Source: Hymenobacter piscis
GTDB taxonomy: Bacteria; Bacteroidota; Bacteroidia; Cytophagales; Hymenobacteraceae
Reading direction: 5' to 3'
Assembly (NCBI RefSeq): GCF_018760735.1
Contig: NZ_JAHHZN010000001.1
Span: forward strand, 124,001-188,000
DNA length: 64,000 nt
A program made the translations under genes and the position numbers. The notes below the pieces were generated by a model that saw only the letters and a list, made by a program, of their open reading frames with translations, did not search any database and had not been told where the DNA came from. Each line of letters opens with the position of its first letter. Position 1 is the stretch's first letter. Below, in pieces: positions 18,461 through 26,637 of the stretch.

Positions 18461-19175
18461 GATTTAGTGATTCAATGCGGCCGTCCCGGAACACCGGCAC
18501 CAGGTTGTACTCGTCCTCCCGGATGCAGAAGGCCATGTCCTGGTGGGCTTCGAGGTGGTTGAGGCGGCGCACGTGGGCCGAGCGGAGCAGGTAGCCCGCC
18601 AGGTTGGGGGCGGCGGCGGCCCAGAGGTCGAGGGCGGCCAGGGTGGCGTCGGAGTGGGTGGTGTCGAAATCGGCCTGCAGACGGGCGGCCAGGGCCCCGC
18701 CGAAGAGGGTGTCTTCGAGGCAGAAATGGCCCTTCCAGCCGGCGCAGACCACCACCACGTCCTTGTTCAGGCGGCGCAGGTAATCGGCCACGGCCCCCAG
18801 GTTGAGGAAGGCTCCGACCACGATTCCATCGGCAGCGGCCGAGAGGTGCAGCGCCCGGGTGCCGTTGGTGGTGGTGATGGCCACCGCCCGGCCCTGCACC
18901 GGCACTACCCCATCGAGGTAGCCGAAGGGCGAGTTGCCCAGGTCCACGCCCTCGGCCTGGCGGCCGTCGCGCTCGGCGGCCGTCAGGTAGCCCTGGGCGG
19001 CCATAGCCCGGCACTCGGCCAGCTCGCTGAAGGGTACCAGGTGGGTCACGCCGGAGGCCAGCGCCGTTACGATGCTGGAGGTGGCCCGCAGCACGTCCAC
19101 CACCACCGCCACCTTGCCCTTCAAATCGAAGAGCGGCAGCAGCTCGGGGGAGAAACAGATATCAAGCGTGGGCAT
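18456..19175 (-). CDS. comB: 2-phosphosulfolactate phosphatase family protein
   Basis: A 239-residue protein of the ComB family. Recognisable segments are VVVDVLRATSSIVTAL near the start, DLGNSPFGY, AITTTNGTRALHLSA and VCAGWKGHFCLEDTLFGG, the expected order for the family. In methanogens ComB removes phosphate from 2-phosphosulfolactate during coenzyme M synthesis. In bacteria without coenzyme M the same family may serve sulfolactate or another pathway, so the physiological substrate here is unknown. No other sulfolactate gene is near. It is convergent with aceA and preceded by a REP-like hairpin. Confidence 0.88.
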   Translation of the reverse strand: MPTLDICFSPELLPLFDLKGKVAVVVDVLRATSSIVTALASGVTHLVPFSELAECRAMAAQGYLTAAERDGRQAEGVDLGNSPFGYLDGVVPVQGRAVAITTTNGTRALHLSAAADGIVVGAFLNLGAVADYLRRLNKDVVVVCAGWKGHFCLEDTLFGGALAARLQADFDTTHSDATLAALDLWAAAAPNLAGYLLRSAHVRRLNHLEAHQDMAFCIREDEYNLVPVFRDGRIESLNH

Positions 19176-19216
19176 ATGCTTTAGTTATTAGTTGCTGGTT
19201 GTCAGTTGTTGGTTGC

Positions 19217-19319
19217 CAGTAACAGACCGGTCATCCTGAGCGAAGCGAAGGACCTTGTACCACCCAAACCAGATGGTGCAAGGTCCTTCGCTTCGCTCAG
19301 GATGACCGGTCTGTTACTG
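19217..19319. repeat. REP-like long hairpin (CATCCTGAGCG type)
   Basis: Two perfect 41-bp arms (19217-19257, 19279-19319) with a 21-base loop; the core is TCATCCTGAGCGAAGCGAAG. GTCAGTTG-type heptamers flank it on both sides (19183-19216 and 19317-19345). It lies between gcvT and comB on the minus strand. Confidence 0.92.
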
Positions 19320-19348
19320 ACAACTGACAACGAATAGCTGACAACTGC

Positions 19349-20455
19349 TTACGCCTCTTCCGTGCCGGGCACGAAGGGCAGCTTGACCACCGTGGCGGGC
19401 AGGTTCTTGCCACGCACCTGCACGAAAATGGCCGTACCGGGGGCGGCCAAGGCGGTTTGCACGTAGCCCAGGCCCACGCCCTTGCTCAGGCTCGGCGACT
19501 GGGTGCCGCTGGTTACTTCGCCAATCACCTCACCGGCCTCGCTCACCAGCGGGTAGTGGCTGCGCGGGATGCCGGGCCCGTCCATGAGGAAGCCCACGAG
19601 CTTGCGATCCACGCCGGCCGCTTTCTGGGCTTTCAGGCTCTCGGAGTTGGTGAAGTCCTTGGTGAATTTGGTAATCCAGCCCAGGCCGGCTTCCAGGGGC
19701 GAAGTCGCGTCGGTGATGTCGTTGCCGTAGAGGCAGTAGCCCATTTCCAGGCGCAGCGTGTCGCGGGCCCCGAGGCCGATGGGTTTCAGGCCGTAGGGCT
19801 GGCCGGCGTCCATCACGGCATCCCAGACCTGCTTGGCGTAGGCATTGGGCACGTACAGCTCGAAGCCGCCCGCCCCGGTGTAGCCGGTAGCCGAGATGAT
19901 GACGTCGGGCGCCCCCGCGAAGGTGCCCTGCACGAAGGAATAGTAGGGAATGGCGCTCAGGTCGGCGGCGGTGAGGCTTTGCAGGGCGGCGGCGGCTTTG
20001 GGGCCCTGCACGGCCAACAGGCTCAGCTCGTCCGACACGTTCTGCATCTCGGCGCCCTCGGTGTTGAACTGCTGAATCCAGTTCCAGTCCTTCTCGATGT
20101 TGGAGGCGTTTACCACCAGCAGGTAGTCTTCCTCGGCCAGCATGTATACCAGCAAATCGTCCACAATGCCGCCGTCCTTATTCGGCAGGCAGCTGTACTG
20201 GGCTTTGCCGGGGGTGAGCTTGCTGGCGTCGTTGCTGCACACGCGCTGAATCAGGGGCAGGGCCTGGGGGCCGCGCAGCCGGAACTCGCCCATGTGCGAG
20301 ACGTCGAACATGCCCACGGCCCGGCGCACGGTGTGGTGCTCTTCCAGATCGGAGGAGTAGCGCACGGGCATGTTGTAGCCGGCGAAGGGGACCATTTTGG
20401 CACCGAGCTGCTGGTGCACGTCGTTGAGGGGAACGGTTTTGAGCGTTTCGGACAT
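19349..20455 (-). CDS. gcvT: Glycine cleavage system aminomethyltransferase (T protein)
   Basis: A 368-residue T protein, which moves the aminomethyl carbon from the H-protein lipoyl arm to tetrahydrofolate and releases ammonia. It begins with the usual [33 protein letters not shown] start (residues 5-33), followed by [21 protein letters not shown] (folate-site acidic residue), [15 protein letters not shown] and the C-terminal domain with [12 protein letters not shown]. The length matches the family. No gcvH or gcvP is in the window. It starts about 200 bases from the divergent CZB-protein gene. Confidence 0.96.
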   Translation of the reverse strand: MSETLKTVPLNDVHQQLGAKMVPFAGYNMPVRYSSDLEEHHTVRRAVGMFDVSHMGEFRLRGPQALPLIQRVCSNDASKLTPGKAQYSCLPNKDGGIVDDLLVYMLAEEDYLLVVNASNIEKDWNWIQQFNTEGAEMQNVSDELSLLAVQGPKAAAALQSLTAADLSAIPYYSFVQGTFAGAPDVIISATGYTGAGGFELYVPNAYAKQVWDAVMDAGQPYGLKPIGLGARDTLRLEMGYCLYGNDITDATSPLEAGLGWITKFTKDFTNSESLKAQKAAGVDRKLVGFLMDGPGIPRSHYPLVSEAGEVIGEVTSGTQSPSLSKGVGLGYVQTALAAPGTAIFVQVRGKNLPATVVKLPFVPGTEEA

Positions 20456-20582
20456 GAAAGTGGGTGGTGGAAATAAGGAGGTGAAGCAAGGGGCCGCCGG
20501 CGCAATGCGGCCCGGAGGCCACCGGGTTGCGCCGGCGGACGAAAGTAGCCAATTATGGCCGGCTGATCCGGCCCCCGTTGGT

Positions 20583-20590
20583 TATCTTTG
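20583..20590 (+). promoter_or_regulatory. Promoter -7 element for the CZB/kinase/receiver genes
   Basis: TATCTTTG, a full match to TAnnTTTG, 65 bases before the CZB gene start. A clear -33 TTG is not seen at the expected distance. Confidence 0.5.
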
Positions 20591-20655
20591 CCGAACTGCC
20601 TGCCCGATCCTCCGGCACCGAAGGCCGTTTCCACCCTTTCCCGGGACTTTCGCGC

Positions 20656-21018
20656 ATGACCGACGACCTGAAGCAGGAATTTGATGCCGCCCGCATCAAG
20701 CACCTGCTCTTTAAATCCAAGCTCCGCTCCTTTCTCTACGGCAGCAACACCGAGCAGGGACCCATCCGGGATGCCGACCGCTGCACCATGGGCCAGTGGA
20801 TCAACCAGCGCGTACTGACCGATTTTGCCTACCTGCCCGAAAGCCGGGAACTCGACCGCCTGCACCGCTTCATTCATGCCGAAGCCAACCGCCTCATGGA
20901 CCTGCACCAGCGCGGCCGCCAGGACGAGGCCGTGAGCGGACTGGGGAAAATCAACGCCCTGGCCGACCAGATAGTGACCTTGTTGCGTACCATGGAAGAC
21001 GCGCTGCGGGCCCGCTAA
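20656..21018 (+). CDS. Free-standing CZB (chemoreceptor zinc-binding) domain protein
   Basis: A 120-residue cytoplasmic protein that is little more than one CZB domain. The four expected ligands are visible: His16 (IKHLLFKSKLRSFLYG), Cys43 in RCTMGQW (the CxxGxW core) and His70/His74 in LHRFIHAEA. CZB domains bind zinc with a cysteine that is the redox switch, and in chemoreceptors and diguanylate cyclases they sense zinc or hypochlorous acid. Here the domain is not fused to an output, but the next two genes on the strand are a histidine kinase and a receiver, so it probably feeds that pathway. The ATG at MTDDLKQEF is used; the longer reading crosses the promoter element. Confidence 0.85.
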   Translation: MTDDLKQEFDAARIKHLLFKSKLRSFLYGSNTEQGPIRDADRCTMGQWINQRVLTDFAYLPESRELDRLHRFIHAEANRLMDLHQRGRQDEAVSGLGKINALADQIVTLLRTMEDALRAR

Positions 21019-21066
21019 AGGGGCCGCGCCACCGCGGCGCCGTGGCGCGGCCCCTCCCGTCTGTCT

Positions 21067-22608
21067 ATGAAGCTGAAACTCTCTACCAAACTTTTTGCCG
21101 GCTTTCTGGCCATTTCTACCCTGTTCGGGGCGGTGGTGCTCATCAATTACCAGCTTTCCCGGGCCGTACTGCGCAATTCCCAGCGCGTGGCGCGCTCCCA
21201 GCGCATTACGGGCGAGGCCACCACGCTGCTGCGCAACATCATCGACATGGAAACCGGCTTCCGGGGCTACCTGCTCATCGGCAACGAAGCCGTGCTGTCT
21301 CCTTACTACGAGGGCGAACGGAACCTGCTGGGCCGGTTTGCCCAGCTCCGCAACGCCCTCACCGAAGGCAGCCCCCAGCAGGCGCGCGTCATCCGGGGCC
21401 AGTACCTGTTCCAGCAGTGGGCCGCCTACTCTCACCTGCTCATCGGCGAGAAGCGCGAGGCCCTGCGCCGCAACCCCAACCAAACCGGCCTCGACGGCCT
21501 GGAGCACCGCAACCTCACTACCGACCTCACCGGCAAAGTGCTCATGGATCAGATCCGGATCCTGTTTGGGGTCTTTGATCGGGAGGAGGCCGAAATTCGC
21601 CTTAAGCAACGCCAGCGCCTGCAGGACAGCATCCGCGAAACCCGCATTCTGTCGGTGGGCATCACGCTGGCTACTATTCTGCTGGGCCTGCTCTACGCGG
21701 CTTACCTGGTGCGCCAGTTTTCCCAGCGCATCAGCGGCATGGTGGTGCAGGCCCAGCGCATTGCCGGCGGCGACTACTCGACCCAGATGCAGGATACGGC
21801 CAGCGACGAGCTGACCAAGCTCAGCGAGTCGCTCAACACCATGACCGACACCATCAACACCAACATCCGGCAGCTGGAGCGCCGCAATCAGGAGCTCGAC
21901 CAGTTCGCCTACGTGGTGTCGCACGATCTGAAAGCGCCGCTGCGGGGCATCGAAACGGCTTCGCGCTGGATTGAGGAAGACATGGGCCAGAGCGTGCCCG
22001 CTCACATCAGGGAGTTTCTGGTGCTGATGCGGACCCGGGTGCGGCGCATGGAAAACCTCATTACCGGCATCCTCGACCTGGCCCGGGTCGGCCGCACGCC
22101 CCAGGCCGATGAGGCCGTGTTCGTGCGCCATCTGCTGCGCGAAATCATCGACTCCCTGGAGCTGCCCGCCGGCTTCGAGGTGGAGCTGCCCTTTTACCTG
22201 CCCACCCTTCAGACCAACCGCGTGCAGCTGCAGCAGGTGTTCACCAACCTAATCAGCAACGCCGCCAAGTACCACCACAACCCTGCTCACGGCCGCGTGC
22301 AGATCGGCTGCGCAGAAGGACCGAAATTCTACACCTTCTCGGTGGCCGATAACGGACCGGGCATCGCGCCCGAGTACCACGAGCGGATCTTCGTCATTTT
22401 CCAGACCCTGACCGAGCGCGACACGCTCGAAAGTACCGGCGTGGGCCTGGCCATCGTCAAGAAGTTGGTGGAACGCCAGGGCGGCACGATTCACGTTGAA
22501 TCCACTGAGGGTCAGGGCGCCAGCTTCATCTTCACCTGGCCCAAGGAGTCGCGCCGCCGCCCCGATGATAAACCGGCTTTGCCCGCAAGTTCCGCCCTTA
22601 CGCGCTGA
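21067..22608 (+). CDS. CHASE3-domain sensor histidine kinase
   Basis: A 513-residue membrane sensor kinase. Transmembrane helix 1 is at about 7-28 and helix 2 at about 196-218; the segment between is a CHASE3 sensor (NIIDMETGFRGYLLIGNE is characteristic). HAMP follows (QRIAGGDYSTQM), then HisKA with the phosphorylated His286 in VVSHDLKAPLRG, and an ATPase domain with NLISNAAKYHHN, DNGPGIAP and STGVGLAIVKKLVERQGG. It should autophosphorylate and pass phosphate to a receiver, most likely the product of the next gene. It follows the CZB gene by 48 bases. The kinase core resembles phytochrome-like and light/redox kinases of Bacteroidota that pair with single-domain receivers. Confidence 0.95.
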   Translation: MKLKLSTKLFAGFLAISTLFGAVVLINYQLSRAVLRNSQRVARSQRITGEATTLLRNIIDMETGFRGYLLIGNEAVLSPYYEGERNLLGRFAQLRNALTEGSPQQARVIRGQYLFQQWAAYSHLLIGEKREALRRNPNQTGLDGLEHRNLTTDLTGKVLMDQIRILFGVFDREEAEIRLKQRQRLQDSIRETRILSVGITLATILLGLLYAAYLVRQFSQRISGMVVQAQRIAGGDYSTQMQDTASDELTKLSESLNTMTDTINTNIRQLERRNQELDQFAYVVSHDLKAPLRGIETASRWIEEDMGQSVPAHIREFLVLMRTRVRRMENLITGILDLARVGRTPQADEAVFVRHLLREIIDSLELPAGFEVELPFYLPTLQTNRVQLQQVFTNLISNAAKYHHNPAHGRVQIGCAEGPKFYTFSVADNGPGIAPEYHERIFVIFQTLTERDTLESTGVGLAIVKKLVERQGGTIHVESTEGQGASFIFTWPKESRRRPDDKPALPASSALTR

Positions 22609-22662
22609 TTGTCGTATACCGAAAGTGCCCCCCCGGGGCCTTACCTACGTATTTTTCCTCCT

Positions 22663-23106
22663 ATGGCTTCTGACACCGATCAACCCACCATTCTGCTCGT
22701 CGAAGACGACCAGCTCGATATTATGAACGTGCAGCGGGAGCTGCGCAAGAACAACGTGACGGTCCCGCTGGTAGTGGCCCGCAACGGCCGCGAGGCCCTG
22801 GACATGCTCCGGGGTGAAGCCGGCCAGGCCAAAATCGCGCACCCCAGCGTGGTCATGCTCGATCTGAACATGCCCCGCATGAACGGGCTGGAGCTGCTGG
22901 AAATTCTGCGCTCCGACCCCGAGTTCGTCAACCTGAACGTGTTCATCACCACCACCTCCGACCTGGAAACCGACCGCCTCAAAGCCCAGGACCTGGCCGT
23001 GAGCGGCTACATCATCAAGCCCCTGAGCTTCGACAGCTTCGGCGAGGGCGGCACCACCGTCGACGGCTTCAGCCTGTTCCTGGATTTATTAAAACTGAAG
23101 CAGTAA
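22663..23106 (+). CDS. Single-domain response regulator (Rcp1-like receiver)
   Basis: A 147-residue receiver with no output domain. Acidic pocket EDD near the start (LLVEDDQLDIMNVQREL), phosphoacceptor Asp67 in VVMLDLNMPRMNGLELL, a Thr in FITTTSDLETD and Lys in YIIKPLSF. The sequence pattern and the longer beta-3/alpha-3 region resemble Rcp1-type receivers that serve CHASE/phytochrome kinases. The ATG at MASDTDQPTI is used; an upstream TTG reading adds 18 residues and was not preferred. It lies 54 bases after the kinase gene and is its likely partner. The output must be through protein contacts, since there is no DNA-binding or enzyme domain. Confidence 0.93.
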   Translation: MASDTDQPTILLVEDDQLDIMNVQRELRKNNVTVPLVVARNGREALDMLRGEAGQAKIAHPSVVMLDLNMPRMNGLELLEILRSDPEFVNLNVFITTTSDLETDRLKAQDLAVSGYIIKPLSFDSFGEGGTTVDGFSLFLDLLKLKQ

Positions 23107-23129
23107 AGCGGTGAATGAGTAACCGGGCT

Positions 23130-23288
23130 GTCATTGCGAGGCGCAGCCGCAGCAATCCGTCCTTTACAAAGCTCAACCCCTTGACCTATTCCCCAAGCCC
23201 CTGACGGACACGCGTTAGGGGCTTGGCGTTTATTTAAGGCTTCACACTAAGTGAAGGACGGATTGCTTCGGCTCCGCCTCGCAATGAC
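23130..23288. repeat. REP-like hairpin (CATTGCGAGGCG type)
   Basis: Arms 23130-23164 and 23254-23288 match over 35 bases with two mismatches; the core is TCATTGCGAGGCG...AGCAATCCGTCC. The roughly 90-base loop contains a separate terminator-like stem. It lies between the convergent receiver and rnhB genes. Confidence 0.85.
23193..23226 (+). terminator. Probable intrinsic terminator of the kinase operon
   Basis: Stem CCAAGCCCCT/AGGGGCTTGG with a 14-base loop, followed by an A/T-rich stretch (CGTTTATTTAA). It sits in the loop of the larger REP-like repeat. Confidence 0.6.
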
Positions 23289-23314
23289 TTACCTGTTCCC
23301 TACTGCCCAACTCC

Positions 23315-23890
23315 CTATAGCAGCCGGAAGCCCAGGCGGTGGTGCTCGGTGGGGCCGTGCTCCCGGATGGCGGCGCGGTGCCGGGCCGTGGGGTAGCCCG
23401 CGTTCTGCTCCCAGCCATAGTGCGGATACTGGGCCGCCAGCTCCCGCATCCGGTCGTCGCGGAAGGTTTTGGCCAGCACCGAGGCCGCCGCAATGCTGCG
23501 GTAGAGGCCGTCGCCGCCCACGATACAGGTGTGGGGCAGGGTGGCGTGGGGCTTGAAGCGGTTGCCGTCCACGAGCAGGTGGGTGGGCTGGGGCCGGAGC
23601 TGCGCCACGGCCCGGTGCATGGCCAGGTAGCTGGCCTGGGCGATGTTGAAAGTGGTAATTTCCTGCGACGACGCCTCGCCCACGGCCCAGGCCAGGGCTT
23701 CCCGGCACACAACTTCGCGCACCAGTTCCCGGCGGCGGGCAGTCAGCTGCTTGGAGTCGTTGAGAAACCGGGGGGCGAAATCGGGGGGCAGCAGCACGGC
23801 GGCGGCGAAAACCGGGCCGGCCAGGCAGCCCCGCCCGGCTTCGTCGAGGCCGGCTTCCAGGGCTTCGCCCGTGTAGGTAGCAAGTAACAT
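23315..23890 (-). CDS. rnhB: Ribonuclease HII
   Basis: A 191-residue enzyme that cuts RNA in RNA-DNA hybrids and removes single ribonucleotides from DNA. The first motif AGLDEAGRGCLAGPV carries the Asp-Glu metal ligands and the Gly-Arg-Gly loop; the other acidic ligands fall in HLLVDGNRF and near VGGDGLYRSIAAASVLAKTFRD, and HYGWEQNAGYPTARH is the usual C-terminal segment. The length is normal. A TAAGTTTG promoter element ends only four bases before the ATG, which suggests the mRNA is leaderless or nearly so. It is convergent with the receiver gene. Confidence 0.97.
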   Translation of the reverse strand: MLLATYTGEALEAGLDEAGRGCLAGPVFAAAVLLPPDFAPRFLNDSKQLTARRRELVREVVCREALAWAVGEASSQEITTFNIAQASYLAMHRAVAQLRPQPTHLLVDGNRFKPHATLPHTCIVGGDGLYRSIAAASVLAKTFRDDRMRELAAQYPHYGWEQNAGYPTARHRAAIREHGPTEHHRLGFRLL

Positions 23891-23894
23891 GCGG

Positions 23895-23930
23895 CAAACT
23901 TACGCAGGCCAGGCGGCCCGGACCGCAAAA
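23895..23930 (-). promoter_or_regulatory. rnhB promoter, possibly giving a leaderless mRNA
   Basis: On the minus strand: TTTTG, 23 bases, then TAAGTTTG (23902 to 23895), ending 4 bases before the rnhB ATG. Transcription would start at about the start codon. Confidence 0.5.
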
Positions 23931-23970
23931 AGCCTCCGCCGGTACGTAAGCGTAGCGGCGGAGGCTTTTT
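23927..23970 (-). terminator. Intrinsic terminator for the small gene upstream of rnhB
   Basis: A 14-bp stem (AAAAAGCCTCCGCC and complement) with A/T ends on both sides. On the minus strand it follows the 80-residue gene by about 65 bases. Confidence 0.8.
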
Positions 23971-24034
23971 GAACGAGTGGCCAACGGAGGCCGGTGGTGA
24001 TTTCAGTAGGGCACGCCGGCCGGGCGCGCAACGG

Positions 24035-24277
24035 CTAGTGGCTACCGGCCGTGGAGCCTTCGTTGGGGCCGGCCGATTCGCCCCGGCGGAAACCCTGCTT
24101 GTCGCGCGGCCCCTCATCGAGGGCCGCATCCTCTTCGGAGGTGGTGTAGACGTTGGTGGTGGGGCCCAGGCCGCCGGTTTTTTCCGACAGCGCCGCTTCG
24201 GCCTCGGCGTGCTTGAGGTTGAAGAGCGGGTCGCCCGGCGCGGGCTGGTTGTTCGGGTTTTTCGATTGGGTAGCCAT
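24035..24277 (-). CDS. Small disordered hydrophilic protein, unknown
   Basis: An 80-residue protein rich in Gly, Ala, Asn, Pro, Ser and Glu (QSKNPNNQPAPGDP; DKQGFRRGESAGPNEGS), with no hydrophobic segment or recognisable domain; it is probably largely unstructured. I do not recognise it. Evidence that it is real is its complete reading frame with an ATG, its plausible composition and a terminator just downstream. Stress-related and surface-linked small proteins of Bacteroidota often look like this, but no function can be assigned. Confidence 0.5.
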   Translation of the reverse strand: MATQSKNPNNQPAPGDPLFNLKHAEAEAALSEKTGGLGPTTNVYTTSEEDAALDEGPRDKQGFRRGESAGPNEGSTAGSH

Positions 24278-24415
24278 AGCGTAAGCAGTACCGGCCGGAA
24301 TGTGAACGGCTGGTCAGGCCCTGTTACGCGTACGTTTCCCCGGGGGTTGGTGCGCAACGCTTACAGGATTTGGGCGCCCCGTCGTCTGAGAAAAGACCCG
24401 ACCGGCCGGCAAATA

Positions 24416-24446
24416 AAAAGGCCGCTGCCAGGGGCAGCGGCCTTTT
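24416..24446. terminator. Terminator-like stem in the gene-free stretch
   Basis: A perfect 14-bp stem (AAAAGGCCGCTGCC and complement) with a 3-base loop and A/T ends. No gene ends next to it, so it may be an orphan insulator, or mark a small unseen transcript. Confidence 0.8.
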
Positions 24447-24689
24447 CCTTCGCATTGGCTGGCAAAATTATCATTCATCCACCCTACTCCTTTTGCCAGG
24501 AACCAACACTACGCGGGGAGAGCCTTCCTTTCCATAAACCCTACGCGCGCTGAATAATTAGTAAGTCAAAAGTATACGGTGGCCAGCTGCCGTTTGGATT
24601 TATTGGACCAATACCCGGCCCCGCCCGGCCAACAGCGCCTTCCGCCCGGCGAGAGAAATTGCCGGGGCCGGCAACCCGGGTTCCTGCCG

Positions 24690-24697
24690 TACCTTTG
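24690..24697 (+). promoter_or_regulatory. Promoter -7 element for the Nudix gene
   Basis: TACCTTTG 32 bases before the ATG. The nearest upstream TTG is 28 bases away, longer than usual. Confidence 0.5.
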
Positions 24698-24729
24698 CCC
24701 CCATCTTCCTCCTGTTTCTCTTGCTGCTT

Positions 24730-25299
24730 ATGACTGCTCCGGCCGCTGATTTCGACGAAAACCACAACCCCTGGCAGGTACAGGGCTCGGAAATCGTGTA
24801 CCAGAACCCCTGGATCCAGGTGCGCGAGGATCAGATCATCAACCCCGCCGGCAACCCCGGCCTCTACGGGGTGGTGTCGATGAAAAACAAGGCCCTGGGC
24901 ATTGTGCCCGTGGATGCCGAGGGCAATACCTGGCTGGTGGGCCAGTACCGCTACACGCTCAGCGAGTACTGCTGGGAAATTCCGATGGGCGGCGGCCCGC
25001 TGGAGCTCGACATCCTCGAATCGGCCCAGCGGGAGCTGCGCGAGGAAACCGGCCTGCTGGCCGCCCGCTGGACCAACATCATGCGCCTGCACACTTCGAA
25101 CTCCGTCACCGATGAGGAAGGCTTCGTGTTTCTGGCCCAGGACCTGACTCAGGGCGAAACCGAGCCCGAGGAAACCGAGGACCTGCGCCTCTGGAAACTC
25201 CCGCTGGCCGAAGCCGTGCAGCTGGTGATGGACAACCGCATCACCGACGCCATCAGCGTGGCCGGTCTGCTCAAGGCCGCCCGCCTGCTGGGCGTGTAG
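24730..25299 (+). CDS. Nudix hydrolase, ADP-ribose pyrophosphatase-like
   Basis: A 189-residue Nudix enzyme, which would hydrolyse a nucleoside diphosphate linked to another group. The N-terminal beta-sheet region (YQNPWIQVREDQIINPAGN) is typical of ADP-ribose/ADP-sugar pyrophosphatases. The Nudix box is present with the essential RELREETGLL half, but the first glutamate of the consensus G-x5-E-x7-REUxEExGU is a leucine here, with a glutamate one position earlier (GGGPLELDILESAQ). Bacteroidota relatives often carry this GGGP variant, so activity is likely. The ATG is used rather than a TTG three codons upstream. Confidence 0.88.
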   Translation: MTAPAADFDENHNPWQVQGSEIVYQNPWIQVREDQIINPAGNPGLYGVVSMKNKALGIVPVDAEGNTWLVGQYRYTLSEYCWEIPMGGGPLELDILESAQRELREETGLLAARWTNIMRLHTSNSVTDEEGFVFLAQDLTQGETEPEETEDLRLWKLPLAEAVQLVMDNRITDAISVAGLLKAARLLGV

Positions 25300-25438
25300 C
25301 CCCGGCAGGTTGCTGTCATCACGGGCGGGCAGTTGCGGGGCCGAACAGGCTTCCTCCATTCTTTAGATGCAGCGCTTGACTTTGGCGGTTCCCCCGGCGG
25401 CAGCTGCCTGCCGCGCCGGCCCCTCGCCTTCTTACCCG

Positions 25439-26296
25439 ATGATTCCTATGCCGCATCTGTTCCGCTATATCGGTCACCGCCTCTACACCACCTGGGCCAC
25501 GTTCTGGTTCGTGCTGCCCTTCGTGCTGACCTACCCGGTGCAGTGGGCGCTGAGCCGCTGGCCGGCCGGGCACCGCTACCTGCACGCGCTCAACAAGGGC
25601 TGGTCGCACTTCTTCATTGGGATGTGGGGCCTGCCGGTGGAAACCATCGGACGCGAGAACGTGCTGCCGGCCGGCCGGCCCGCCGTGTACGTGGCCAACC
25701 ACAGCTCCCTGATTGATATTCCGCTGCTGTTCCGCACCCTGCCGGGCTGGCTCAACGTGCTGGGCAAAAGCTCCCTGGCCAAAATCCCGCTCTGGGGCCC
25801 GATTTTCGGCCGCGCTTACATCACCGTGGACCGCACCAGCGCCGTGAGTCGGGGCCGGGCCATGGTGCTGGCCCGCCGGGTGCTGGCCGAGGGCCGGGCG
25901 GTCATCATCTTCCCCGAGGGCCAGATTTCCCGCCAGGCCGGCCGGGAGCTGGAGGAGTTCAAGGACGGGGCATTTCAGCTGGCCATTGCGGCCGGCGTGC
26001 CCGTGGTACCCATTACCATGCCCCTCAACCACCGCTTCCTGCCCGATGTGGGCGGCTTGCGGGTGCGCTATTCCCCGCTGGCCATCATCGTGCACCCGCC
26101 CCTGCCCACCACCGGCCTGAGCGCGGCCGACGCGCCCGCCCTGCGCCAGCAGGCCCACGACATCATTGCCGGTGCCCTGCGGCCCGAGGCGGGCGGCTTG
26201 CCGGAAGCCAGCACCTGGCGCGCTCCCGCCCCGCCCCAACCAGCTCCGCAGCCCGCCCCGCCAGCCACGGCCGGCCGCCGAAAAAGTCCGGCTTAA
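25439..26296 (+). CDS. plsC: 1-acyl-sn-glycerol-3-phosphate acyltransferase (PlsC family)
   Basis: A 285-residue membrane-associated acyltransferase that adds the second acyl chain to lysophosphatidate, making phosphatidate for membrane lipids. The N-terminal hydrophobic segment (FWFVLPFVLTYPVQWAL) anchors it. Motif I is NHSSLID with His88 and Asp93; motif II region KIPLWGPIFGRAYITVDR; motif III IIFPEGQISR; motif IV VPVVPITM. A proline- and alanine-rich tail of about 35 residues follows the domain and is probably disordered. The start is ATG at MIPMPHLF; MPHLF three codons later is equally possible. It precedes gatC by 50 bases. Confidence 0.92.
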   Translation: MIPMPHLFRYIGHRLYTTWATFWFVLPFVLTYPVQWALSRWPAGHRYLHALNKGWSHFFIGMWGLPVETIGRENVLPAGRPAVYVANHSSLIDIPLLFRTLPGWLNVLGKSSLAKIPLWGPIFGRAYITVDRTSAVSRGRAMVLARRVLAEGRAVIIFPEGQISRQAGRELEEFKDGAFQLAIAAGVPVVPITMPLNHRFLPDVGGLRVRYSPLAIIVHPPLPTTGLSAADAPALRQQAHDIIAGALRPEAGGLPEASTWRAPAPPQPAPQPAPPATAGRRKSPA

Positions 26297-26346
26297 CCGG
26301 CAGGCCGTATCTTGCGGCTCCTTTGTACCTTATTTCCTTTAGCATC

Positions 26347-26634
26347 GTGAGCACCGACTTGGCTACCCTGCGCGGCCTGGCCCATCTGGCCCGCCTCGAA
26401 TTCGACGACACCAAAGAGCAGCAGATGCTCGGCGACCTGAACAAAATCCTCGACTGGGTGGACCAGCTCCGCCAGCTCGACACCACCGACGTGGAGCCGC
26501 TCGTGCACCTGTCGCAGGAAATCAACGTGCTGCGGCCCGATGAAGCCCACAATTCCGTGAGCCACCAAGCCGGCCTGAGCAACGCCCCGCGCAAGGATTC
26601 CGACTATTTCCGCGTACCCAAAGTCCTCGACTAA
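26347..26634 (+). CDS. gatC: Aspartyl/glutamyl-tRNA amidotransferase subunit C
   Basis: A 95-residue GatC, the small subunit that holds GatA and GatB together in the complex that converts Glu-tRNA(Gln) and Asp-tRNA(Asn) to the amides. Family features are the start TDLATLRGLAHLARLEF, the middle EQQMLGDLNKILDWVDQLRQLDT, the VEPLVH turn and the C-terminal RPDEAHNS...APRKDSDYFRVPKVL. The start codon is GTG, which gives the standard N-terminus; an earlier TTG would add eight residues. gatA and gatB are not here. The next gene starts three bases after the stop, so the two are cotranscribed. Confidence 0.95.
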   Translation: MSTDLATLRGLAHLARLEFDDTKEQQMLGDLNKILDWVDQLRQLDTTDVEPLVHLSQEINVLRPDEAHNSVSHQAGLSNAPRKDSDYFRVPKVLD

Positions 26635-26637
26635 CGC

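Larger units (their letters stand above)
24278..24729. other. Gene-free stretch of about 450 bases
   Basis: I see no convincing gene here: the long plus-strand frame through it is a shadow with no family features. It contains a terminator-like stem (24416-24446) and, near the right end, a TACCTTTG element for the Nudix gene. Confidence 0.6.
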
